Shown here piece by piece: positions 23,145-29,503 of a DNA stretch of 42,692 nt. The notes beneath the pieces were generated by a model, which saw nothing but the letters and a program-made list of their open reading frames with translations, had not been told where the DNA came from and ran no database searches. The position numbers and the translations under genes are program-made. This stretch comes from a virus. The stretch spans positions 1 to 42,692 of IMG/VR virus record IMGVR_UViG_3300047551_001346, one strand, 5' to 3'. Position 1 is the first letter of the stretch. Every line of letters starts with the position of its first letter.

Positions 23145-24952
23145 TGAAAATTAAAGAAATCATTGATGAAGGTAAATCAGGCCTTGTTGGGAAAGGCCTG
23201 TCATGGTTAGGTAGTAAACTTACTGGTGCTGCTCCTGCTGCACCTGCTGCTGTTCAACAAGCTGCACCTGCAGTTGTACGTCCTAGCAATATTACAAAAC
23301 AACAGTGGAAGCAGATGACTCCGCAACAAAGGCAAGCAGTGACTGGACAACCTGCACCTACAGCACCTACAGCACCTACAGCACCTACGCCGGCACCTGC
23401 ATCTAGTTCAAAAGCAGACGAAATACAAGCGGCCAAAGATAAATTAGAATTAAGAAAACTTAAAGCGGAACTTGATACTATTAAAGGGCCCGGTATAGCA
23501 ACACAGGCCGCAGGTGCAGCACTAAAAAATCCTTTAACAACTGCTGCTACTGGAACCATGGCATATCATCTTGCTGGCGAGGAAGATCCTTTGTCAGCAC
23601 AAGGTGTAGGTAGTGCAGCTAGAAAAACAGTGGGCACTGCTGCAAATGTAGTCAAAGGATTTGTAGGATCAGGTGGCACCAGTGAACCATCTTCAGCGGC
23701 TGCTGACACCCCTGCCAATGATGTAGACTCACCACAAGCGGCCAAACCATCAGATTCCGCCGGAGAACCTTCATCGCAGGACCAAGACGATACTGATGAC
23801 AGCACTGATACACCAACCCCTAGCAACTACATTGATCAAATCAGACAAGGACGAGACGAACGTTTTGGTCAATGGGGTAAAGAAGCCAACGAAAGCGTAA
23901 AAAAAAAGATCAAATTAGACGAAGTTGATGCAACGCAGCAGGCCTTTATGGATGCTATGAAAAGTGCCGAGAGTGGCGGCCGTAACATAAAAAACGTAGC
24001 TGGTAGTTCGGCATATGGCCACTATCAATTTTTAAAATCTACAGCCGAGCGTATGGCTCGTGATCCAAAAAATCGTAATACTCCAATCTATGGTAAGTCA
24101 TGGGAAGAATACAAACGTGATCCTAAGCTACAGCAGGAGTTCATGAATGTGGCCACAAAAGACTATACTGATATATTCCAGAAAAATCAAGTGCCTGTAA
24201 CAGGAGGAACATTATACATGGCACATCACTTTGGTCCAGATATGGCAGTTAAAATGCACAATGCCGGACCAAAGGCTAAAATGTCCGACTTTTATCCTGA
24301 GTATGTCACAAAGAAAAATCCAAAAACTGGTCAACCTGAAAAAGTATTGAATCCAGTGTATGTTCAAAATCCAGCACTGAAGCCCAATCAAAGTGTTCAA
24401 TACACACATGATCGATTGGATACTATGCTAGCCAAGAGGGACAAAACAAATACACTAGCTTCTCTAGATAAAAAAAATCTCTGGACTGGTACAGGAACTG
24501 CTACTGTAGCAACAGCTGGCACCACTGCTACGCAAGGAGCCAAACCTGCCGATGATGAAAAGCCACAAACACTAGCACAAAAACTAGACAAAATAGTACA
24601 ACCAGAGCCTAGGTTTTACAAGCGTGGTGAATTGAGCATTGATCAATACATGAAGAAGTCACAGGCAGAATTAGATAGACTCAGAGCAGCATCACAACGC
24701 TTGCCTGGCTCACAACTAACTGCTGTGTCACCTGCTGCTTCGGCTGGTACTGTCACAACACCAGACTCCTCTGATACAACAACTACACCAGCTTCGGCAG
24801 GTACAGTTAAAAATGAGCCACAAGCACCGGAAGATTCTGATAATGATAAATCTCAAAATCAAAAATCGTCGGTAGCTGAGAACAGAACACAACCTAATCT
24901 AAAATCGGTAAATAAAGAAATACAAGACATAATCAGATTGGCCAGATTTTAA
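23144..24952 (+). CDS. Leader-bearing protein with lysozyme-fold domain
   Basis: The 602-residue protein opens MKIKEIIDE then GKSG, a T4-like capsid-targeting leader. An Ala/Pro/Thr-rich, low-complexity region (residues 25-250; TAPTAPTAPT repeats, GAALKNPLTTAATG) follows. Residues about 262-400 look like a lytic transglycosylase/lysozyme domain: MKSAESGG with candidate catalytic E276, then SSAYGHYQFLKSTAERMA, corresponding to the 'ESGG...S-x-A-x-G-x-x-Q' signature, and LYMAHHFGPDMAVKMHNAGP. The C-terminal 200 residues are again low complexity, ending KEIQDIIRLARF. A peptidoglycan hydrolase carried inside the head would recall T7 gp16 or N4-type injected enzymes. Activity is inferred. Confidence 0.66.
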   Translation: MKIKEIIDEGKSGLVGKGLSWLGSKLTGAAPAAPAAVQQAAPAVVRPSNITKQQWKQMTPQQRQAVTGQPAPTAPTAPTAPTPAPASSSKADEIQAAKDKLELRKLKAELDTIKGPGIATQAAGAALKNPLTTAATGTMAYHLAGEEDPLSAQGVGSAARKTVGTAANVVKGFVGSGGTSEPSSAAADTPANDVDSPQAAKPSDSAGEPSSQDQDDTDDSTDTPTPSNYIDQIRQGRDERFGQWGKEANESVKKKIKLDEVDATQQAFMDAMKSAESGGRNIKNVAGSSAYGHYQFLKSTAERMARDPKNRNTPIYGKSWEEYKRDPKLQQEFMNVATKDYTDIFQKNQVPVTGGTLYMAHHFGPDMAVKMHNAGPKAKMSDFYPEYVTKKNPKTGQPEKVLNPVYVQNPALKPNQSVQYTHDRLDTMLAKRDKTNTLASLDKKNLWTGTGTATVATAGTTATQGAKPADDEKPQTLAQKLDKIVQPEPRFYKRGELSIDQYMKKSQAELDRLRAASQRLPGSQLTAVSPAASAGTVTTPDSSDTTTTPASAGTVKNEPQAPEDSDNDKSQNQKSSVAENRTQPNLKSVNKEIQDIIRLARF

Positions 24953-24953
24953 A

Positions 24954-25367
24954 ATGAAAATTAGCGAGGTTATTACAGAAAATTCTAATCAGACCGTTCA
25001 AGACAAAACTCTTGACAAATTGCAAACGGCAGATGATTTTGTCAGAAGCGTCGCTAATGCCGCAACTTTTGGATTAGCCGATAAACTAGCAGCTAAGATG
25101 AGTGGCAAAGATTATAAACAAGAATTAGAAAAACAAACGCAACAGACTCAGGCAGCAGCACAAAGAAGCCCCACAGCTACCACCGTTGGTGATGTTGTAG
25201 GCACAGTAGGTAGTGTACCATTTTTAGGTGGAGCAGCAGTAGGAGCTAAAGCATTAGCCCGCACAGCTCCGCGATTGGCACAAAAAACTATGCCAAAAAT
25301 TGCAGCAACCACAGCAGGCGGCATGGCAGCAGATGTTGCAGCCGGTGAATTAACCAAGGAAAAATAA
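24954..25367 (+). CDS. Small leader-bearing protein with Gly/Ala-rich end
   Basis: The 137-residue protein opens MKISEVITE then NSNQ, again a capsid-targeting-like leader with an (L/I)-x-E site. It continues with DDFVRSVANAATFGLADKLAAKMSG and a helix QELEKQTQQTQAAAQRSPTATTVGDVVGTVGSV, a motif order found in phage and prophage internal proteins (TFGLAD...RSP-A-T-x-x-G-E/D). The final 60 residues are a hydrophobic Gly/Ala stretch (FLGGAAVGAKALA, AATTAGGMAADVAAGE) that could insert into or cross a membrane, as seen for some ejected proteins. Starts one base after the previous stop. Confidence 0.6.
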   Translation: MKISEVITENSNQTVQDKTLDKLQTADDFVRSVANAATFGLADKLAAKMSGKDYKQELEKQTQQTQAAAQRSPTATTVGDVVGTVGSVPFLGGAAVGAKALARTAPRLAQKTMPKIAATTAGGMAADVAAGELTKEK

Positions 25368-25396
25368 ACTGATTACATCAGTGTTAAGGAAATAAA

Positions 25397-27259
25397 ATGA
25401 ATCCAAATTTAATTAGAAAATACAGCGATATATTAGGTGAACAAGCAGCCACACCACAAACACCTAGTCAATCTCAAATTGCTACCGGAATGGCAAAACA
25501 AGGGCAATTAGTTCAAGCACGAACTCCTAAACCTGCTGCACCTAAACCTGCTTCGACATCAAAAAATATTCAAGCAGCCGGAGCAGCGTTTCAGTCACAA
25601 CAACCTGCTCAAACAACACCAGGTGGCGGCCCTAGTAATGCGGCACAACTAGCTGCAAAGTTAGGACAAACTCCTACTGCTACTGCGGCTGCTCCCGCAG
25701 CGCCAGCTGCGCCAAGTTTAGATCAACAAAAAGCAGCAGCAATTGGTGGAGGTATGGCTGCTGGTACAGCAGCTGGTTTTGCTGGACAAGATCAAACTCG
25801 AGATCAATATGACCCTGCCACCGATCCAACATTAGCAGCAGGTAAAGCAGAATTAGCCAGACCTGAACCTGTTAATGTAGCAGCGGCACCAAAAATGGGT
25901 GGATATGCGCAATCGGCTACCGGAGCCGAAGGACAAGGCGGTACACAAGCAGCTATGCCTTCACCGCAAAATACAGTCACTTCCACTTCAGGTAGCGACG
26001 TTGTAAGTAGCAGTGGAAAAGCAATTACCAGTGGTGCAGGGATAAAAAAAGATGCCTTCGGAACTCCACAATTTGAAGAAGAGTTAGAAGAAGAAACAGA
26101 CGAATCCTTGGAAGAACAACTAGAGGAAGCATTTAATGAAATGCTGAGATTAAGCGGTATTCAACTAAATGAAAAAGCAGTAAGTAAGCAACAACAAAAA
26201 TTTATGGGCATGGTACATGCCATGCAAAAAGGTGAAAAGGTCAAAGGCGCTAGTCCAGAGCTTAAAAAAGCGGCTAAAGGGATGGGTAAAAAAGACGCAA
26301 AAGATTTTGCTAGTACAAAACACAAAGGTTTACCACAAAAGGTATCTGAAAGCGTTATGTTAGAAGCAGGAAGTAACTTGGAGCACATTGTTACTCGTTT
26401 TAAACACGAAACAAAGAGATTTTTAGCTGGTGACGATCTTGATAGTGATTTATACGAAGCACTATATGATTATTATGCTGATGCGGGCGAAATGCCGTAC
26501 GGCGTAGCAAAAGCACGCGAAGGTGATCCATACCAGTGGGTAAGTGACCATTTTGCTGATGAACTAGCACTCATGGGCTATGACCGTCAATTTCAAGAAA
26601 CTGTTATGCCTGTTGTAGACAATCAACTCAGTGAACTAGCTAGATTAGCCGGACTCAGTGAAAGCCGTGTAGATGAGTGCGGTGACATGGGCATGGATCA
26701 ACGTGATTCCATGAACGTTAGCACAAATATGAGCAGCGATGGTACCAAGAGTGTGACCATTAGTGCGCAAGGTGATCAAGCAGAAGCTCTAATTCAAATG
26801 CTAAAATTAGCTGGCATGGGCCATATGGGACACAGTCACGATGACAAGCCAGTAATGGTTGTTAGTAAAGACGATGATGAAATGATGGACGAGGAATACA
26901 AGAATAGTCCAAACAACAAAGAATATCATTCCGTTGCCAGTATTCTTAGCCAAGGCAATGATCTAAACAAGCCTAAAAACCAAGATCCAGGCACAGCCAA
27001 TCGTGCTGCAAATCCAATGGCAGAAGAAATTGTTGATGAAGAATTACAAGGGTTATTAGACAGTGTGTTAATAAAAGCAGACGAAGGTTCTATTAAAGGA
27101 GGCGATCGTCCAGGAGATTTAACTGGGACATGGTCAGCTGATCCATCAGAAAAAGGAAAGCCAAACGTACCACCTCCAATTCCAATGGATCCTGTAAGTC
27201 CAGCGGCTCCTAAGGCACCATCATCTCCTGCTATTCCTAAACCTGGAATTAAAAAATGA
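25397..27259 (+). CDS. Leader-bearing protein with DUF3008-like segment
   Basis: The protein opens MNPNLIRKYSDILGE then QAAT, an extended leader with an L-G-E site shared with the 27798 gene. Residues 20-215 are Ala/Pro/Gln/Thr-rich. An acidic stretch (FEEELEEETDESLEEQLEEAF) leads to residues about 260-318, KQQQKFMGMVHAMQKGE...ASPELKKAAKGM...DFASTKHKGLP, which fits DUF3008. Then comes 'GEMPYGVAKAREGDPYQWVSDHF' (about residues 370-395), a motif common in T4-like aquatic phages. Short repeats of the type LxxLAG-x-x-E (MLRLSGIQLNE, ELARLAGLSES, MLKLAGMG) are spread through it. Likely an internal or scaffold-associated head protein; function unknown. ATGA overlap with the next gene. Confidence 0.62.
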   Translation: MNPNLIRKYSDILGEQAATPQTPSQSQIATGMAKQGQLVQARTPKPAAPKPASTSKNIQAAGAAFQSQQPAQTTPGGGPSNAAQLAAKLGQTPTATAAAPAAPAAPSLDQQKAAAIGGGMAAGTAAGFAGQDQTRDQYDPATDPTLAAGKAELARPEPVNVAAAPKMGGYAQSATGAEGQGGTQAAMPSPQNTVTSTSGSDVVSSSGKAITSGAGIKKDAFGTPQFEEELEEETDESLEEQLEEAFNEMLRLSGIQLNEKAVSKQQQKFMGMVHAMQKGEKVKGASPELKKAAKGMGKKDAKDFASTKHKGLPQKVSESVMLEAGSNLEHIVTRFKHETKRFLAGDDLDSDLYEALYDYYADAGEMPYGVAKAREGDPYQWVSDHFADELALMGYDRQFQETVMPVVDNQLSELARLAGLSESRVDECGDMGMDQRDSMNVSTNMSSDGTKSVTISAQGDQAEALIQMLKLAGMGHMGHSHDDKPVMVVSKDDDEMMDEEYKNSPNNKEYHSVASILSQGNDLNKPKNQDPGTANRAANPMAEEIVDEELQGLLDSVLIKADEGSIKGGDRPGDLTGTWSADPSEKGKPNVPPPIPMDPVSPAAPKAPSSPAIPKPGIKK

Positions 27260-27798
27260 AATCACTAAGAGAATATATTGAACAAGTAGAAGATTCATAT
27301 GAGCATCCTACCATTGGCGATGTATTTGAAATGGAAATTGCTCGTGATGAAACATTAATTGAAAGTTATGTTGTTGATGTGTTAGAGGATGGTATTGTAA
27401 TCGAAGCAGATGACACAATGATGAGAATTTTAACGCATGTGGGATATCTCAATGAGAATTCTAACATGCCCCTTGCAGAAGATTCTACCAGCCCGATCAA
27501 TGGCAAAAAAGATGCTCGTAGCCACAATTTTGAAACATCTACTGATAACGATTTAGAAGAAGCCAAGTATCGTGGGCGTACGGTTCCTTTAGGTAAGAAA
27601 ATGGCTGGTGATGTAAAGAAATCAAAAGTGTATGTAAGAAAACCAAACGGCAATATCGTAAAAGTAGAATTTGGCGATCCTAATATGCGTATCAAAAAGT
27701 CAAATCCCAAGCGTCGTAAGAGTTTTAGAGCTAGACACAATTGCGATAATCCAGGGCCAAGATGGAAGGCGCGATATTGGTCATGTAGGTCTTGGTAA
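27256..27798 (+). CDS. Conserved T4-like protein with C-terminal basic domain
   Basis: The 180-residue protein opens MKSLREYIEQVED, resembling the other leaders though without a strict (L/I)-x-E at that point; LIE at residues 35-37 would be the first clear site. A small beta domain near residues 20-70 (GDVFEMEIAR...VDVLEDGIVIEADD) follows. The C-terminal 75 residues, from KYRGRTVPLGKKMAGDVKKS through KVEFGDPNMRIKKSNPKRRK to RARHNCDNPGPRWKARYWSC, form a basic, Cys-containing module that I recall as strongly conserved in unnamed proteins of T4-like aquatic phages. A nucleic-acid or prohead role is possible. Coupled on both sides (ATGA, TAATG). Confidence 0.66.
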   Translation: MKSLREYIEQVEDSYEHPTIGDVFEMEIARDETLIESYVVDVLEDGIVIEADDTMMRILTHVGYLNENSNMPLAEDSTSPINGKKDARSHNFETSTDNDLEEAKYRGRTVPLGKKMAGDVKKSKVYVRKPNGNIVKVEFGDPNMRIKKSNPKRRKSFRARHNCDNPGPRWKARYWSCRSW

Positions 27799-28094
27799 TG
27801 ACCGACCCAAGATTCTTTAGGCGATATTTAGATATTCTTGGTGAACAAATTGTTACCGCACCGCCCGCTAGTTCTATCAAACACATTGTAGGAGCTAACC
27901 CAGATAAAGATGACTACGGTGAATATAACGAGCCGCCTCCAGAAGGCACACCGTTTACTAAACCAGATGTAAATCCTTTTGATAATGTAGCAAACACAGA
28001 TCCAAGACTTAAAATTACCAAAGGACCGGCTGCATTACAGGGTACACAAAAACCACAGGATGTTGCCAAAATATCAGCATTCAAACTACACTAA
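27798..28094 (+). CDS. Small leader-bearing protein
   Basis: I start this 98-residue protein at the ATG overlapping the previous stop (TAATG). It opens MTDPRFFRRYLDILGE then QIVT, nearly the same leader as the 25397 gene (IRKYSDILGE). The remainder is Pro-rich and probably disordered (YNEPPPEGTPFTKPDVNPFDN). It is the last gene of the leader-bearing run. Its simple body suggests a small packaged or scaffold peptide precursor. Confidence 0.55.
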   Translation: MTDPRFFRRYLDILGEQIVTAPPASSIKHIVGANPDKDDYGEYNEPPPEGTPFTKPDVNPFDNVANTDPRLKITKGPAALQGTQKPQDVAKISAFKLH

Positions 28095-28105
28095 AAGGAA
28101 AATCA

Positions 28106-28540
28106 ATGAAAAAATTATTCGCAGTTTTATTATTAGTACCAGGTTTAGCATTTGCACAAAAAACACCACAAGGTGCCACATATGATGCACAAGTTGTAAG
28201 AGTAAACGATGGTGACACAGTTGTTATTGCAGCACCATTTTTACCAGCACCACTTAAGCCAGAATTGGCAGTTCGTGTGTTTGGTGTTGATACTCCAGAA
28301 AAAGGTCATCGTGCTCAATGTGCATCAGAAGATCAGCGGGGACAAGCGGCCACAGCGTTTACTAAAAATGCGGTTGCTAAATCCGTAAAGCGCCAAGTAA
28401 TTTTATATGGGTGGGACAAGTTTGGTGGTCGTGTTCTAGGTGATATGATCCTAGATGGACAAAGCCTACGTACAATGTTAATTCAAAATGGATTCGCGAG
28501 AGAATACTACGGCGAAGCTAAACAATCGTGGTGCAACTAG
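28106..28540 (+). CDS. Secreted staphylococcal-nuclease-like thermonuclease
   Basis: A clear Sec signal peptide (MKKLFAVLLLVPGLAFA then QKTPQ, cut after the AFA motif) precedes an SNase domain. Catalytic and calcium residues equivalent to the staphylococcal enzyme are present: D37 in DGDT, R57, D62 and E65 in RVFGVDTPE, and R109 in KFGGR. The end REYYGEAKQSWCN is typical of the family. The mature enzyme of about 127 residues would act in the periplasm or outside the cell, cutting DNA or RNA. An AAAAGGA ribosome site is present. It follows the leader-bearing genes but has a different targeting signal. Possible roles are nucleotide scavenging or destroying incoming DNA. Confidence 0.9.
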   Translation: MKKLFAVLLLVPGLAFAQKTPQGATYDAQVVRVNDGDTVVIAAPFLPAPLKPELAVRVFGVDTPEKGHRAQCASEDQRGQAATAFTKNAVAKSVKRQVILYGWDKFGGRVLGDMILDGQSLRTMLIQNGFAREYYGEAKQSWCN

Positions 28541-28593
28541 GACCAGATACACATGAAGATGATCGCCCGGTCATTCCATATGGCGATCATTAA
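28530..28593 (+). CDS. Possible 20-residue ORF (GTG start)
   Basis: A GTG inside the thermonuclease 3' end opens a 20-codon frame (VQLGPDTHEDDRPVIPYGDH), whose TAA overlaps the ATG of the next small gene. It is in the -1 frame relative to the nuclease, so it could also be a frameshift extension. Evidence is only the TAATG overlap; it may be a coupling leader. Confidence 0.2.
28559..28590 (+). repeat. Inverted repeat (9-bp stem) before small ORF
   Basis: ATGATCGCC and GGCGATCAT form a perfect 9-bp stem with a 14-base loop, ending two bases before the ATG at 28593. No T-run follows, so a translational control hairpin is more likely than a terminator. Confidence 0.5.
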
Positions 28594-28760
28594 TGAAGTA
28601 TATTTTTATTCTCATGGTTTTTGTAGTGGATGACGGCGTCTGGCGTGAATGGAACAGTTACCCTACTCTCAGTGCATGTGAAGAAATAGTACAAGTAATA
28701 ACGTACTATAGAGAAGATAAAATAAAAGCCTATTGTTTAGCAAGAGAAACCAATGAATGA
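28593..28760 (+). CDS. Small exported or membrane protein
   Basis: This 55-residue frame begins MKYIFILMVFVVDDGVW and ends YCLARETNE. The hydrophobic N-terminus and the pattern 'W-x-E...YPTLSACEEIV...YCL' with two cysteines resemble small periplasmic or membrane proteins encoded in phage operons. Its end overlaps the next start by eight bases, and its start overlaps a preceding stop (TAATG). The length, coupling and coherent composition argue for a real gene, though no homologue can be named. Confidence 0.5.
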   Translation: MKYIFILMVFVVDDGVWREWNSYPTLSACEEIVQVITYYREDKIKAYCLARETNE

Positions 28761-28965
28761 TCCTATTGCAGAATTACGAGTATTAGCTGGTATTAACAAT
28801 CGTGCCGTGATGCAAGAATATAAAGGTTTTGCTGGCAGTAATATTTCAGTGACTGGAAATGAAAAAGGCGAACTCATGCGAAAGCATGATATTCGTCCTG
28901 GCACTGAGGAATGGTTCAAACTTTGGTTTTCAAAACCCTGGCTCACAGGAGAACGGCCAATTTAA
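28753..28965 (+). CDS. Small conserved phage protein
   Basis: The 70-residue protein starts MNDPIAELRVLAGINNRAVM and ends with RPGTEEWFKLWFSKPWLTG. The LxxLAG motif recalls the repeats in the 25397 protein, and the 'G-S-N-I-S...K-G-E-L-M-R...I-x-P-G-T-x-x-W-F-K-L-W-F' layout is one I recall from short proteins of T4-like aquatic phages. Function unknown. It overlaps the previous small gene by eight bases and the convergent HNH gene by four. Confidence 0.6.
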   Translation: MNDPIAELRVLAGINNRAVMQEYKGFAGSNISVTGNEKGELMRKHDIRPGTEEWFKLWFSKPWLTGERPI

Positions 28966-29492
28966 GCGGCATCAGCATCTCTCCCTAGATACTTGTTCCA
29001 TTTTAAATCTTTAACTCTAAATGGACTGTGTTTCCAGGCCGCTGCCAAAGCATAGTAATCAGGTCTATATGGTTTTCTTATTGGTTTAACATTGCTTTTA
29101 TCAGCTTTGTGCCAGTTACACGATTTACAACTTGTAACGCAATTAGTCCATTCTGTACGACCACCTTTACTTATTGGTACCACGTGATCAATTGTTAATT
29201 GATCAAAATCAAATGTATCAAGACAGTATTGACATTGGTAAAGATCACGTAAATACATATTGTAACGTGTAAAATTAACTTTTCTTTTAAAGTTAAAATA
29301 CTCTAGTGTGATAGCAACACTAGGAACATTCAGTGCAAGTTTTTCACTATGCACTATCCAATCCGGGTATGTTTCAATAACTTGAATTCTGCCCAGATAC
29401 ATAAGTTTGATAGCATGTTGCCAGTGAATTACACTCAGCGGTAATACGCTAATTGGCGTGTAATCTTTATTCAAAAGTAAAGTATGACTCAT
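28962..29492 (-). CDS. HNH endonuclease
   Basis: I choose the ATG at 29492 (MSHTLLLNKDYTPISVLPLS), the typical start of this HNH family, giving 176 residues. The HNH core is CQYC...LTIDHVVPISKGGRTEW-TN...SCKSCNWHKADK, with CxxC pairs binding zinc and the IDHV-x-P-x-S-x-G-G-x-x-x-x-x-N motif holding the catalytic His. Such enzymes occur in bacteria and in phages near terminase genes, where HNH nucleases can assist packaging or spread as homing enzymes. It is divergent from terL with only 11 bases between the start codons, and a sigma70-like promoter for it lies inside terL. Confidence 0.87.
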   Translation of the reverse strand: MSHTLLLNKDYTPISVLPLSVIHWQHAIKLMYLGRIQVIETYPDWIVHSEKLALNVPSVAITLEYFNFKRKVNFTRYNMYLRDLYQCQYCLDTFDFDQLTIDHVVPISKGGRTEWTNCVTSCKSCNWHKADKSNVKPIRKPYRPDYYALAAAWKHSPFRVKDLKWNKYLGRDADAA

Positions 29493-29503
29493 AAGTAATT
29501 TGT

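Noticed and set aside
23254-23826. Reverse frames opposite the Ala/Pro-rich region
   Set aside because: GC-biased antisense of low-complexity codons keeps frames open by chance.
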